A stretch of 64,000 nucleotides of DNA from Rhynchopus sp. YZ270_cl-10. Taxonomy: Eukaryota; Euglenozoa; Diplonemea; Diplonemida; Diplonemidae. The DNA lies in contig OZ037842.1 in the NCBI GenBank assembly GCA_964035575.1, forward strand, positions 1,054,001 through 1,118,000. The letters are read 5' to 3'. A program made the position numbers and the translations under genes. A model generated the notes under the pieces. It did no database searches. It was given only the letters and a program-made list of their open reading frames with translations, and had not been told where the DNA came from. Shown here piece by piece: positions 20,135 through 31,100 of this stretch (the first letter of the stretch is position 1; every line of letters starts with the position of its first letter).

Positions 20135-23100
20135 ATGTCTGATAGTGATGCTAAAAGTTTGGACACACTGGTGGAGGAGCTGTGGGCAAGCACAGAGGCT
20201 GCCCGTACTGCGACAGACGAGGAGCTGACGGCGGATGAGACACGCGAAGCAGAGTTAGCGGCCTTGGCAAAGGAGGATGCGTTGTTTCAGTTGGCAGGTC
20301 TGCTTGAGTCGCACCCTGAGCTTTTTGAGGGAGCGTCGCAGAGCGAGATGTACAACCGTGGGCAGGAATGGAAGCGGTCGAAGGAGAAGAAGGTACAGAA
20401 GCTTCGTGTGGACAGGGAGAAGGTGTCGAGCCATGGGGTGCGTGGGCAGCCCCGCATCAGCAAGCATTCGAAGGCGACGATTGAGAAGCTGCTGGAGGAG
20501 GGGGCGTGGCCGCACTTTGTGGAACGGATGTCGCTGCACCACGCTGTGAAGCAGCAGAAGCAGCACCGCACAGCTGCGTGGCAGGACATGCACGAGATCC
20601 TTGCGGACACACACGCGCACCACCCAGAGATCACAGGGAAGGCAGCGACACTGCAGCGCAACGGGCCTGCTGGCGAGCGCCTGTACTCCCTGCGGCACAA
20701 GCACATCAAGGAGCGCTCCTACCCACACGGGGCGCCGTCTTCGTCGTGGAGCAACGCCGAGCTGTCGACATACTTGCGTGACCACCCGAAGGAGGTCGAC
20801 ACGATACGGAAGTGCCTTCCCGGAGGCTTCCTCTCCTCTGCAAGCAGACAGCTGTCCGAGCAGCACGTCCAGCGTTCGGGCATCTCGCACTGGGAGCGCC
20901 TCACAGCGCATCCTGCGAAGGGGCAGTCGCAGCAGCAGCAGCAGCAACACAACCCCGCTGGCCTGAACGTGACACCAGACCTGGACACCACCTGCGAACC
21001 TGTGATAGGAAAGAGAAGTCGGCAGCTGGCAGAGGAGCGTCTGCTGCGCACAGGCGAGACGGACACAAGCCTCTGGCGCCGTCTCTCGAAACCCATTCCA
21101 ACACTGCAGCACCCACCGAAGGGGAACCCCGTCCCCGTGATCAACCACCACACTGCCACCATGGGGAACGAGGTGCTTGAGGCGAGAGTTGCGATGGACG
21201 TGCACGAGAGGCTCTTCAAGGACCACGAGGACATGGCGCGTGGGAAGGAGATGCGGAGGGAACGCTTAGCAAAGTCGCAGACGTCCCTACCCAACGAGCG
21301 ACGTGACCAGCTGCGCAAGCATACACAGCACATTGTGACATCGGGCGACATTTCCACCCGCAGCCGAGAGTGGACTGCGAATGCGGAGAAGAGGAGAGAA
21401 CAACTTCGTGACGAGCAGCGCAAGAAAGAGGATGAGGAGTTGCTGTTCAAACCTGACCTGAAGGGTGCGCGTTCGATGTCGGTGGACAAAAAGAAGGAAA
21501 AAGAGGAACAGAGGGAGAAGGACAGGGCAGCAACACAGGAGCGGAGGCGTGGCGCGAGCTCTCACAGACGCCGGAACTCTCCCTCGCGCACTACATCCCC
21601 GCAGCCGACGCCGAGAGGGAACGTGTCGTTCGCGAGTCAGAACAGCAGCATCGTTGTGGGTCCAGCCTCAGCCACAGCCCCAGCCGCAATGCCTGCTGCC
21701 AGCGCTGCCACTTCCTCCCTCTCCCTCGACACCGCCACCCCTACCACGACTCCACGTCGCAGCTCAAATGGGCAGAAGAAACGCCACCCCTCTCCGCCTT
21801 CCCCTGCACAGCTGAGGGGCCACAAGGATGTCTCCTTTGAGAGTGGCTACTCTGATGGGCGCTACTCGGTGGGGAAGGGGTCGCCCACACGCTCGCACTC
21901 AAGGTCACGGTCACGGTCTCAGGCCTCTGAGAGGAGTGAGATGGACTTCCCTGTGGACACTCCGTCGGATGGTGTGCTGGAGATGTCAACGTCAGGCATC
22001 ATGTCGGCCCTTGCGAAGCGCCAAGATGAGGGACGCAGGCGACGCAACCAGGAAGCTGTGCATGTGACGTACGGCTCTCCTCTCTCACCACGCTCGCCAC
22101 AGTCGGCACACTCGCGCGGTTCGCAGAAGTCGATCACTTCGCCACGCTCAGCACAGTCCGATGGTTCGCCTCGCCTGGTAGTGGAGATGCACGAGGACTT
22201 CGACTTCACCGACTTTGTTCCTGATGTGGTGCAGAACGTGGAGCGTGAGGCACGACACAGTCGCCTTGATCGTGACAACACCGAGCAGGCAAAGGACCTA
22301 GCGTCGAGCATCCTGCGGCAGCTGGACGAGCAGCACGGGAAGAAGTTGTCGACTCCGCGAAGGAGCCCTGAGCAGCGAAGGAGCCCTGAGCAGCGCCACA
22401 CAGCTGACTACTACGAGGTCGACACGGACGTCTCTGTTGGGCACAGCGTCTCGCCCAGCTCGGCTGCGAAGCTTCGAGTTGAGCAAGTTGTGCGCACACC
22501 AAAGTCAGGTGCACAGATCCACATTCACCAGGGCCGGTCGCCAAGCCCTGTGGACATGTACAATTCTGCTGTGGCTGGTGCACAGCACGTGGAAGGGTGG
22601 GCAGTGCCACGTGTGTCACATGACATGGTTCTGCCGTCCACACCTATGCGACAGGTGGGCGACAGTGGGGTCTTGGTGGAAGGGGAGGCGGATGGAGGTG
22701 GGGAGGATGCCTTGGAGCAAACCGTACAGCAGCACCACCGTCACCACCACCAGCAGCAGCAGCAGCAACAGCGCTCAGGATATGCCACGGGTCTGGAGGC
22801 TGTTGGAAGCAAGTCTGCCACCGACAGACAGCACATAGAAAGGAAACGGGGTGCAGAGCAGGCACGGCAGCGAGAAGAAGGACACAGTGTGCACGCGCAA
22901 CGACAGCACCCGCGCCACCAGTCCCCTGGGCAGACGACACACCCAGGCGCCTTGAAGAACCACACACATACGTCCTATGCTGCAGTCCACCACCACCCTG
23001 AGGAGGCGCACCACGGCCTGCACGGTGCAGAGCACACCGAGGGACCTCTGTACACAGGACAGGCGTATGAGCCCATGCCGCCCCGTGCCTCTGATGCAAC

Positions 23101-24301
23101 AGTCTACACAACGCAGCGTGGTGCTGCACTGCAGAAGCGCACAAACAGCCCTTCGCCCACACGACCCACACGACCCAGGTCAGCATCCCCTCCACCGCCA
23201 CAGGGGAGGGACAGACGCCAGCCCCACGCCCAGCCAGGAAAGCGATCCTTCATCCCCACAGCGCGTCCGTCCCAACCTGTCTCCCTTCGTGCGGGGTCGC
23301 CGAGCAAGCGGCGTGTGGCAGCCCCAGCCGCACGGACACGCCACACCACGCACACGGCCTCTGCGAACGTGGGTGCAGACGAGTTCCTGTCCTCCCCTGG
23401 TGAGCACCCACACGCATCGGGGACACTGACGGGCACACCCTTCTCGTACAAGACGTTCTCGTCCAACGCAACACCTGCATCGGGGTCGACACGTGAGTAC
23501 CAGTCGACGCAGATGGCCTCCCCTGCGTGGCCTGGCGAGGCACAGGGTACATTGCTCCCATCACCACCACCACCACCACGTGGCGCACACCACGCAGTAC
23601 GCGTGCAGGAGACTGTCGCAATGGACGAAAACTTTGTCGATGCAGACGGCATGGTGCGGCTGCTGTCGATGGGCAAGCAGCGTCGCCTGCCTGTCGCCTC
23701 CGCACGTCAGCAGAAGGAGCAGCTCCACAAGCTCCGCACAGCGCCACGCAAGCAGGCGCCCACCACTTCGCTCGACGAGCGTGCGGTTGTCCTTCCGGAG
23801 GCGGCTTCCATCGACGACGAGGACGCAGCGGAGATCAGCAAGGCCTTGCTGTCCCTTCCGACGCAGGAGGCGAAGGGCAAGAAGGCGCCGCCACGGCGGA
23901 GGGAGCTTGTCGGCCTCGATGCTGTTGCACGCTTCCTTGGCCACGACATCAGCATGAGCGACGGCGAGGACACCTCGCGGGAGGAGATCCTGCACGACGG
24001 GAGCTTTGAGTCCCTGAACGAGCATATCCATGCGGAGGTGGAGCGTGCGGTGCGCAACACCTCTGCCACAGGAGTCACCCTCAACACAGGCCCGCTGCGT
24101 GCTGCCACGACACACCCGCACAGCAGCAGTCCCAGCAGGACGGCGCTTGAGCACCCTGAGTGGGACGCCAGTGAGGGCCTCGCGCTGGGCGAGGAGGAGC
24201 AGGCGTCGTTGATCCACATGTTGGAGGGCGACGCACCAAAGGCGCTGCCAAGAGGGGGCAGGCCCTTTGTGGTGACAGGGTCGCCGCCAAGATGTCGTTA
24301 G
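20135..24301 (+). CDS. Large low-complexity protein of unknown function
   Basis: 1388 residues from ATG 20135 (MSDSDAKSL); an in-frame ATG at 20099 would add 12. No known domain is recognised. The N-terminal 480 residues are charged and mostly helical, with recurring short modules such as EMYNRGQEWKRSKEKK, RLFKDHEDMARGKEMRRERL and TSGDISTRSREWTANAEKRR. From about 480 on it is Ser/Pro/Arg/His-rich with SPRSPQSAHS-type runs, a SPEQRRSPEQR duplication and a His/Gln run near 870-890. Coding reality is supported by the long uninterrupted frame and GC-rich third positions like its neighbours. Probably a structural, cytoskeleton-associated or phospho-regulated protein, but that is a guess from composition. 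Its promoter side is the duplicated block. Confidence 0.7.
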   Translation: MSDSDAKSLDTLVEELWASTEAARTATDEELTADETREAELAALAKEDALFQLAGLLESHPELFEGASQSEMYNRGQEWKRSKEKKVQKLRVDREKVSSHGVRGQPRISKHSKATIEKLLEEGAWPHFVERMSLHHAVKQQKQHRTAAWQDMHEILADTHAHHPEITGKAATLQRNGPAGERLYSLRHKHIKERSYPHGAPSSSWSNAELSTYLRDHPKEVDTIRKCLPGGFLSSASRQLSEQHVQRSGISHWERLTAHPAKGQSQQQQQQHNPAGLNVTPDLDTTCEPVIGKRSRQLAEERLLRTGETDTSLWRRLSKPIPTLQHPPKGNPVPVINHHTATMGNEVLEARVAMDVHERLFKDHEDMARGKEMRRERLAKSQTSLPNERRDQLRKHTQHIVTSGDISTRSREWTANAEKRREQLRDEQRKKEDEELLFKPDLKGARSMSVDKKKEKEEQREKDRAATQERRRGASSHRRRNSPSRTTSPQPTPRGNVSFASQNSSIVVGPASATAPAAMPAASAATSSLSLDTATPTTTPRRSSNGQKKRHPSPPSPAQLRGHKDVSFESGYSDGRYSVGKGSPTRSHSRSRSRSQASERSEMDFPVDTPSDGVLEMSTSGIMSALAKRQDEGRRRRNQEAVHVTYGSPLSPRSPQSAHSRGSQKSITSPRSAQSDGSPRLVVEMHEDFDFTDFVPDVVQNVEREARHSRLDRDNTEQAKDLASSILRQLDEQHGKKLSTPRRSPEQRRSPEQRHTADYYEVDTDVSVGHSVSPSSAAKLRVEQVVRTPKSGAQIHIHQGRSPSPVDMYNSAVAGAQHVEGWAVPRVSHDMVLPSTPMRQVGDSGVLVEGEADGGGEDALEQTVQQHHRHHHQQQQQQQRSGYATGLEAVGSKSATDRQHIERKRGAEQARQREEGHSVHAQRQHPRHQSPGQTTHPGALKNHTHTSYAAVHHHPEEAHHGLHGAEHTEGPLYTGQAYEPMPPRASDATVYTTQRGAALQKRTNSPSPTRPTRPRSASPPPPQGRDRRQPHAQPGKRSFIPTARPSQPVSLRAGSPSKRRVAAPAARTRHTTHTASANVGADEFLSSPGEHPHASGTLTGTPFSYKTFSSNATPASGSTREYQSTQMASPAWPGEAQGTLLPSPPPPPRGAHHAVRVQETVAMDENFVDADGMVRLLSMGKQRRLPVASARQQKEQLHKLRTAPRKQAPTTSLDERAVVLPEAASIDDEDAAEISKALLSLPTQEAKGKKAPPRRRELVGLDAVARFLGHDISMSDGEDTSREEILHDGSFESLNEHIHAEVERAVRNTSATGVTLNTGPLRAATTHPHSSSPSRTALEHPEWDASEGLALGEEEQASLIHMLEGDAPKALPRGGRPFVVTGSPPRCR

Positions 24302-24589
24302 CAGCGTTGTCGAGGATGAGAACGTGTCTTGAGAATCGCCTTTGGCGAATTGGAACCTCTCTTGAGAGAGGCTGTTGATGCTATAGTTGTCTTGCCTTCA
24401 CCCATTCCCACATAGTGTACAAAACCCCACCCCAGCAAGACTGTTATCGGTAGTATTGCTTTCTTCTTTTTTCTGATTAGAGCTTTTGTGTCAACAACTG
24501 TACGTGCATTCAAAAATAAACGAGGTCTGCATTGCACATTAACGAACGAACCTTTCAAACTAAAGGGAATGTGCGGTGGTTCTGCTTTG

Positions 24590-24649
24590 CCCTTCCTCCT
24601 CCCCTCCCCTCCCCTCCCCTCCACCTCGCACCTCGTATCCACACTCCAG
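24590..24649 (+). promoter_or_regulatory. CCCCT-repeat polypyrimidine tract and AG: putative trans-splice acceptor
   Basis: A run of CCCCT units ends in ACACTCCAG at 24641-24649, 18 bases before ATG 24668. It would remove the in-frame ATG at 24488. Confidence 0.6.
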
Positions 24650-24667
24650 ATACAATACTTCTCAAGC

Positions 24668-25243
24668 ATGAAGAAGCGCAACACAATTGTCCCTCCTACG
24701 CTGCTGCACACACAGAATGGGTGTTTGCAGTTCTCTGTTCATAAAATCAGTGCTGCGATAATACCGGAGATTGCGCCGTCGCTGCCGCAGGTGTCGAGTG
24801 CAGATGTGAAGCGTGTTTTTGTGGTGCCGACGTTTCAGAAGTGCGGGTGTGCTGTGATTGACTTTACCCCTGAGGCTGCTGTTGAGAAGGACAGGCTGCT
24901 GGAAACGTTTGTGCAGTTTGCGTCTGGCGTGCAGCGATACGTGCAGGCGCAGGACGAGGCGTACTGGTGCGACTACGTGGACCCATGCACAGGGTACGTC
25001 TCGGTGCGGGGTGCCTCTCCGTACTGCGAGACCTCGGCCATGGAGTCCTTTCTGCCCTACTGCCGCGAGCATGTCGGCACAAGCGCTGGGGGGTGTAGCA
25101 TGATCTCCCACCCGCAGTGGGGCCTCTCGTGCTACCCTGCAACGCTGTTTGCGTTGTGTCCGGTGGAGGTTCTGATGGAGGGCATCAAGCACGCAGAGAC
25201 AGAGCAGCTTGACTCGGAAGGTTCGAGTGAGGAGACGAAGTGA
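24668..25243 (+). CDS. MMADHC: MMADHC (CblD)-like cobalamin trafficking protein
   Basis: 191 residues. MMADHC directs processed vitamin B12 either to cytosolic methionine synthase or to mitochondrial methylmalonyl-CoA mutase, working with MMACHC. The match is seen in the C-terminal half: YWCDYVDPCTGYVSVRGASP near residue 98 (compare YWADFIDPSSG in animal MMADHC), an ETSAMESFLPYC segment, then GGCSMISHPQWGLSCYPATL near 140 (the conserved H..WG followed by a strand) and a closing helix. The N-terminal extension of animal proteins is missing, so the protein is about the core domain only. The start is the first ATG after the putative acceptor. Recognition is from memory of a divergent family, hence moderate certainty. 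Confidence 0.65.
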   Translation: MKKRNTIVPPTLLHTQNGCLQFSVHKISAAIIPEIAPSLPQVSSADVKRVFVVPTFQKCGCAVIDFTPEAAVEKDRLLETFVQFASGVQRYVQAQDEAYWCDYVDPCTGYVSVRGASPYCETSAMESFLPYCREHVGTSAGGCSMISHPQWGLSCYPATLFALCPVEVLMEGIKHAETEQLDSEGSSEETK

Positions 25244-25532
25244 GGCTGATGACAGATGCGATAGACTGTTGTGGTAGGTGTGAGGCATGAGCTCAGTGTC
25301 GCCACGAAGGAGCTTGCTGCGGGTGTATCACCATCCTGCTTGTTACTTGCGTTGTGTTTGATCACATGGCATACTTACTGTTGCTACATTTTGCAGTGTG
25401 TTTGTACCAAAGGTCATGCGAAGCTCTGAGGTGCGATACGTCTTCGAGTTTCGACGTTCGACGTTCGACGTGCCCATCAAAACGATTTTCATTGTTGCAT
25501 TGTTTTCAAGGGGTTCCCCCTTTTTTATTTGT

Positions 25533-25570
25533 CTGCGCCGACAGAGGCGTTTGCACTTCACACCTTTGTT
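25533..25570 (+). repeat. Dispersed family 2 copy
   Basis: CTGCGCCGACAGAGGCGTTT then GCACTTCACACC. Shares the GAGGCGTTTGCACTT core with the other family 2 copies. Confidence 0.6.
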
Positions 25571-25955
25571 AACCACATCATTTGTTTGCGTACGTGCAGC
25601 ACCTTTGTTTATGGTTACGCTTCGCTGGCCACAGCATGCGCCACAAGGTGCCCTCTTCACCAGGTTCGTTGTCTCAGCTGCACACGGGCAGTGTTTGCAA
25701 ACAAATGTTAGTGCGAGATGTGCACACGAAGCTTTTAAGTTTCTTTGTTTCCTCATTTTTGTGTGAAAAAGATGTGCATCTTAGAGACCTGTTCACCCTG
25801 CAAGGTCATTAATTCACGTGTCTGCATCCAAGAGGTCTGTACGTTAGTGTGTGACACTCAGACTGGACTGTTTCATGTGGATTCCCCTAACACACAATGT
25901 TCACGATTTTTGGCCCCCCCTTTTTTTTTTTTGGTCGGTACTTTCGTTTCTTGTT

Positions 25956-25996
25956 AGGTGACTGAGCACGAGAGTCCTAGGTGCATCTTATCGAGC
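25956..25996 (+). repeat. Dispersed family 1 copy
   Basis: AGGTGACTGAGCACGAGAGT then CCTAGGTGCATCTTATC, the fullest copy of the family. Confidence 0.65.
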
Positions 25997-26435
25997 TTTT
26001 CTATTAATCAATGCAACTCGTATGTGTTGTCTATATATTGCCACCTGCCGTTTGCAGAGTGCATAGTGTTGTGTGTGCATCTTTTGTGATGACTGTCAGT
26101 CGGCAACGAAGTGGTGTATTGCCCAAACAGCTAACACAGGCTCAAAACCACTGCTGCGAGGTAACAGCGCAGCCCTGTTATAATCAGAAAAACGAACGTC
26201 ATATTACCATCACTTATGGGCGCCGCTCCCCTAACACGGGCGTGCTCAGCGACCTTAAGTATGTCTTCCTTGTGTTTTAGTTTTCTTTGCACCCAAACGT
26301 CTCATTTGGGTCCTATGCAGAATGTATTCTGTTTCTGTGTGGTATATTTCGCCATGTCTTTCCCCTAAAGAAACCCTGTTCCATGCAGCTAAGTAGAATA
26401 GTAAGATTAAGAACGAAGAAATAAGGTCACCTCTG

Positions 26436-26495
26436 TCCCTCTTTTCCCTTCCTCTTCCACCGTGCACACACACACCGCAACACAACACCCAACAG
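26436..26495 (+). promoter_or_regulatory. Polypyrimidine tract and AG: putative trans-splice acceptor
   Basis: A C/T-rich stretch followed by CAACAG at 26490-26495, 36 bases before ATG 26532. Confidence 0.5.
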
Positions 26496-26531
26496 AATTT
26501 GCTGAAAACACAAGACCCACCCACCTTCACA

Positions 26532-27491
26532 ATGCTGCGTGTGTTTGCTGCTCTCGGATGTGTGATGTTGGTTCAGGGGTCTGGCTTCTGTCTCGACAAG
26601 ACGGACTGTTCGGCGAGCGAGGCGTGTGTGGTGGAGACAAGCACCTGCACAACTCTTGGCCCCGTGCTTCACTTCTTCGATGTGTGCACACACAGACCGA
26701 ACTGCTGTGGTGCCTCGCTGCAGTGTGTGCACTACTTCTCCAACTCGTACTGCCTCCCGTTTGGCACGTGTGTTGAAACCCCTGCACCGACCCCTGCATG
26801 CACACCGTACACAATCCACAAGGACAGGAGGTGCCACTTCACTGAGTGCTACAACCCAGACACGTGTTCGTGTGAGCTTGACCAAGGCACCACATGCACC
26901 GAGAACCCCTGCGACAGCCCTCTTGCCTGCACAAGTGGCTTCACCTGCATGCCTGTGCAGTGCAACGGGTGCCACTTCCAGTGTGTCGAGGCTCCTCCAG
27001 CACCCGTCCCCGCCCCTGTGCCAACGATGGGGCCGTGTGAGAGCGACCTGGACTGCGGACTTGGGTGGTGGTGCAGGAGCACGAAGGGAACGGACCCGGT
27101 GACAGGGCTTGCGACATGCCTTCTGGAGGAGAAGGTGTGCACGAAGAAGCAGGACGAGGGGGCGTCGTGTGGTGGCTTCACCGTTGAGTGTGAGAGACAT
27201 GCGTGCTTGGAGGGGCTTGAGTGTGCCTGCTCGGAGCCCACATGCGACGCACCTGGTGTGTGCACACCACGTGAGTGCACAGCTGCGACACCTGCCCAGA
27301 CGTGTGAGACAGGATGCTGGAACCCTGCCCTGTGTGAGTGTGGGAACTTCCCCCCTCTTCCCTGCGCCAGGTTCATGTGTGACGGTGTTGACTGTGGTGA
27401 AGGGAAGCACTGTGTTGAGCAGGTGACATGTGGGGTGTGCAGGACGATCTGTGTCGATGGTGCAAGCCCACCGACACCCCCGCTTATCTGA
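26532..27491 (+). CDS. Secreted cysteine-rich protein
   Basis: 319 residues. Residues 1-17 (MLRVFAALGCVMLVQGS) are a good signal peptide; no membrane anchor follows. The mature chain contains dozens of Cys residues in repeated modules such as CHFTECYNPDTCSC, CTENPCDSPLACTSG, CESDLDCGLGWWC and CETGCWNPALCEC, separated by short Pro/Ala/Thr linkers (TPAPTPACTP, APVPAPVP). This is the look of a disulphide-stabilised extracellular or surface protein. No specific family is recognised; EGF-like spacing is not strict. No GPI-type hydrophobic tail is seen at the C terminus (PPTPPLI), so secretion is more likely than anchoring. The upstream ATG at 26499 would bury the signal peptide and is rejected. 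Confidence 0.8.
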   Translation: MLRVFAALGCVMLVQGSGFCLDKTDCSASEACVVETSTCTTLGPVLHFFDVCTHRPNCCGASLQCVHYFSNSYCLPFGTCVETPAPTPACTPYTIHKDRRCHFTECYNPDTCSCELDQGTTCTENPCDSPLACTSGFTCMPVQCNGCHFQCVEAPPAPVPAPVPTMGPCESDLDCGLGWWCRSTKGTDPVTGLATCLLEEKVCTKKQDEGASCGGFTVECERHACLEGLECACSEPTCDAPGVCTPRECTAATPAQTCETGCWNPALCECGNFPPLPCARFMCDGVDCGEGKHCVEQVTCGVCRTICVDGASPPTPPLI

Positions 27492-27796
27492 GCTTAGCCT
27501 GTGCCACTTCCCTTCCCTACCACCCCTTTTTAGATGTGAAGCCTGCCTGTCGATGCAGCGACACCCAAAAAATGGCGGCCAGTGGCCAACCTGAGACGGG
27601 CTGTCTACAAGCATTGTGTTTGCAAACCCTGATAATCACACTTGCGTATCTGTTCTTTTTTTGCGGATGTGATGCGTTCGGGGAAAGCAAACTTAGGCTA
27701 CATTATCTGCTCCAGCCTTTCTATGAAAGATGTGTGTCACTCAAACCACATTCATCTCTCAGGATATCTTTGTTTATTTGCTTTTCTTTGTTGACT

Positions 27797-27838
27797 GCCT
27801 GCGTCCCAGAGGCGTTTGCATTATCATTCTTCTTTTTG
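27797..27838 (+). repeat. Dispersed family 2 copy
   Basis: TGCCTGCGTCCCAGAGGCGT then TTGCATTATCATTC and a T-rich tail. Confidence 0.6.
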
Positions 27839-28039
27839 CAGATGTCCACATCCGTGAGGACAGTGCATCTTGCTGATTTCCCTTTGATACATTGTTTTGC
27901 TGTGCCACACCAATGGCTGAAACAATGATTCTTTGTGATGCCCTTTTTATATCCCATCCTGCGAAGCATCGTTTGTGTGTTAACACTGAATCGCTAAAGT
28001 AGTCAAACAAACCACAGACACACCCACCTACCCTTGGCC

Positions 28040-28091
28040 ACTTCCTCATACCCTTCACCTTCACCCCTAACCCTTACCCTACCTCCATCAG
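28040..28091 (+). promoter_or_regulatory. Polypyrimidine tract and AG: putative trans-splice acceptor
   Basis: CCCTTCACCTTCACCCCTAA-type tract ends in CATCAG at 28086-28091, 48 bases before ATG 28140. Confidence 0.55.
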
Positions 28092-28139
28092 GCGCAAACC
28101 TCTTACCTCTTTCCGTTCACCCTTTTCACCCTTTGTGCA

Positions 28140-31100
28140 ATGTCACGCCGCAGCCCAAAGAGAGATGCACCAAAGGCGAAGGAAGAGACAGCAGACGACA
28201 AAAAGCTTGTCCGTTCGGATGTGATGTTTGGGAAGCTGTTGTGGCACCCTACGATTGACCAGGACACGATAGAGGTGGGCTACACAGACAGGTTCATTGG
28301 CCTGAAGTGGGTTGCCCTGAGAAAGTGGCACCAAGGCGGGAAGAACGACTTTGATTCGATTCCGTGGCACAGAGTGCAGCAGTACCGTGCGAGCGGTGTG
28401 GTGTTTTGGGACAGAGAGACGAGACTTGACCTGACGAAGGAGCTCTTCAACGGGACGCTTGAGGCTGCACCTTCTGCAGGGCCTAAGGTGGCGTCTTCGG
28501 GGGCGTCGAAGGGGCGCATATCCTTCCCCCATACGAAGAGCACATACCTGTCGGCGTTCAACCCCGATACCGGTGTGTGGGAGCCACAGGAGTTTTCGCG
28601 GACGGAGCCTGCGGACGACCAGCCTGCTGGTGCAAAGCTGCGAATGGCGTCGTGGAACGTTCTGTTTGGGAAGTACTTTGAAGACGCGTTTGTGCTGCGT
28701 GGGGCACAGCGGTACGACCGCCTTCTTGGTGTGGTTGCGCAGGCAGGGGTGGACGTTGTGTGTTTGCAGGAGTGCGACAGCGTCTTCACGGAGCACCTCC
28801 TGCAGCACGCAGGGGTGCGGCAGAACTACTTCCTGACGGACCACACTGCCGTGAAGGGCGGGTCGGACTCGATTCTGATGGTGTCGAAGACGAGTGCGGC
28901 CTCTGTGAAGTGTGCGAAGCACTACTCGTTCAACCCGAATGTGCACGCGGTGCTCCTGGACATGAAGTTGGAGGGTGTGCCGGTGAGCGTTGTGGGTCTG
29001 CACCTCACGTCGGACATGGCTGCGCAGGCCCAGGAGAAGCGTGCAAAGCAGATCAGCGGGATGATGGACCTTGTGCGGAAGGTGCCAAACGCATTTCTGA
29101 TTGGCGACTACAACTTTGGGGAGGGCCCTGAGGACGATGCAACTGACTGGGGCAACTTCCAGGACGCGTTCCTGGTGAAGCACGGCAGGGGCGGTGCTGT
29201 GGACACGTTCACACCGGAGCGGAACCCACTTGCGTCGATCAACTCCAGGTCGGGCCTGTCGCGTCGTCTTGACAGGGTTATGTTCCGAGCGGCGGACGTT
29301 GCTGTGGAGAGCATCGACGTGATTGGGGACAGCGTGTCGTCGTGGGTGCAGCCCCACGACAGCGCGCAGTTCGCAACGAAGGGGCACACGGACGTCGCCC
29401 CAGGTGCAGATGTGGAGCAGGTGCAGGTCATTGTGCGGGGGCCGCAGTGCAGCGGGAAGTCTGTGCTGAGCCAGAGGCTGTGCACGGCAGTGGACGGGGC
29501 CTTTGTGAGCATGGATGCGAAGTCGACGACACGCAACTTCCTGACGCGCCTGAGCGCTGCTGTGAAGGGGGGGAGCAGATGCATTGTTGCAGACGCAGCG
29601 CACATGTCGGTTGAGGAGCTGCAGACGACAGTAAACGTGCTGCGGAGCAGCGGGAAGGCGGGCTTGGTGGTGCTTGTGGATGTGCAGACGCCGCAGGAGT
29701 GTTGTGCAGACCGCCTGCGGACGCGCGACTCTGAACTAGGAGAGAAGGCGGACTGGCTTCTGGGCGCCACGATGCATGCACACCAGATGTCGCTGCGTGC
29801 GCATGGCGTGGACGACACTGGCGGGCTGCCGCATGTGGACCTGCACACAACGGTGTCGGGGTGTGCGTCCTGCGAGGAGCAGATGACACGCCTCGTGGGC
29901 GAGGTGAATGCGGCGATTGTGGGGCGTGTGGGGGCACACAGCGGTGCGGCCTCCTTCTTCGCAACCCCCAATGCGTTTGACAAAGCACCACCTGCATGCG
30001 TTGCAGGCCCGCTGCTGCCGCTTCTGCCACAGAGCGACCACTACGGCCTCCTCCTGCAGGTGGCGGTGTGTGCAGAGCAGGCAGACGACGGCCTCGTGTG
30101 GGGGAGGGAGGGCAACATGGTAGAGGGGGCGAGGGCTGCGCCGCTCCCTGCCTACACCGGTGGGTACCACAGGACGTGCGCGCTTGCGTTGGTGGTGTCT
30201 GAGGCTGTGGCGGCACGGCGCCTGCGCGGCATCAGCGGGACGTACCTGAAGAGCGCGAAGCACTGGCCTGTGCACATGAACATCATGTGGCCCTTCGTGG
30301 AGAAGGAGGCGTGGCCCGAAGCACGCCTGCTTCTGGAGGAGGCGGTCAGGGAGGCCGACATGGCGCCGTTCCGCCTGAACCTGAGCAGAATCCACACAAA
30401 GAAGGACAAGGAGCGCGGGAGGGTCATCATGTACCTGGCCCCAGGCGACGAGGACGACTGCTTCATCCGGCGCCTGCGGAAGAGTGTCAAGACGCGTTTC
30501 CCGAACGAAGAGGAACGCGACTTTGAGGCACATCTGTCGCTTGGCGTCACTACCGCAAAGGAGGCTGATGCGGTGCTCGCTGACTTCAAGAAGAGCCTTG
30601 CGGGCCGTGCGGACAGCGAAGGGGCGATGGTGACCGGCGTGCAGTACCTCTGCAAGAACGGGGCGACGGGGATGATGGACGTCGTGGACGAGGTGGCCTT
30701 CCCTGCCTGCAGCAGCGATGTGGACGTGCTCTCGAACCTCTGGACACACGAGCCCGAAGCCACCCTTGCCGCTGTGTCGACCCCGCGCTGGCTCCTCGAG
30801 CCGCACCCGCTTGGGGGACGGCGGCAGCTCGACACGTACACACCACAGGACGCGCTGGAGACGTTCTTTCTGCACCTGACAGCGAAGCTGGTGAAGTCGC
30901 AGGGCCAGGCGAAGGTTGCACAGCTCCTGGACACGGCACCGACGCACATCTGCCAGAAGGGCGGACGCTACTACATCCCCGACGGCTACGTGGACGAGTA
31001 CCTGCGCTACTGGCGTGCGAGCTTCGAGGGGGGCGCAGACTTCTACATGGAAGAGGTGCGTGGGGCAGTGTTCCGGTGCTACGTCGACATCGACATGCTC

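Larger units (their letters stand above)
25244..26531. other. Spacer with family 2 and family 1 repeats
   Basis: T-rich sequence with short overlapping frames only. It holds a family 2 copy (25533-25570), a family 1 copy (25956-25996) and a poly-T run. No RNA gene recognised. Confidence 0.6.
27492..28139. other. Spacer with one dispersed repeat
   Basis: No gene. A family 2 copy lies at 27797-27838. The pyrimidine-rich stretch before 28091 belongs to the next gene. Confidence 0.6.

Noticed and set aside
28020-28095. Telomere-like CCCTAACCC motif
   Set aside because: A single CCCTAACCCTTACCCTACC stretch within a pyrimidine tract, not a repeat array.
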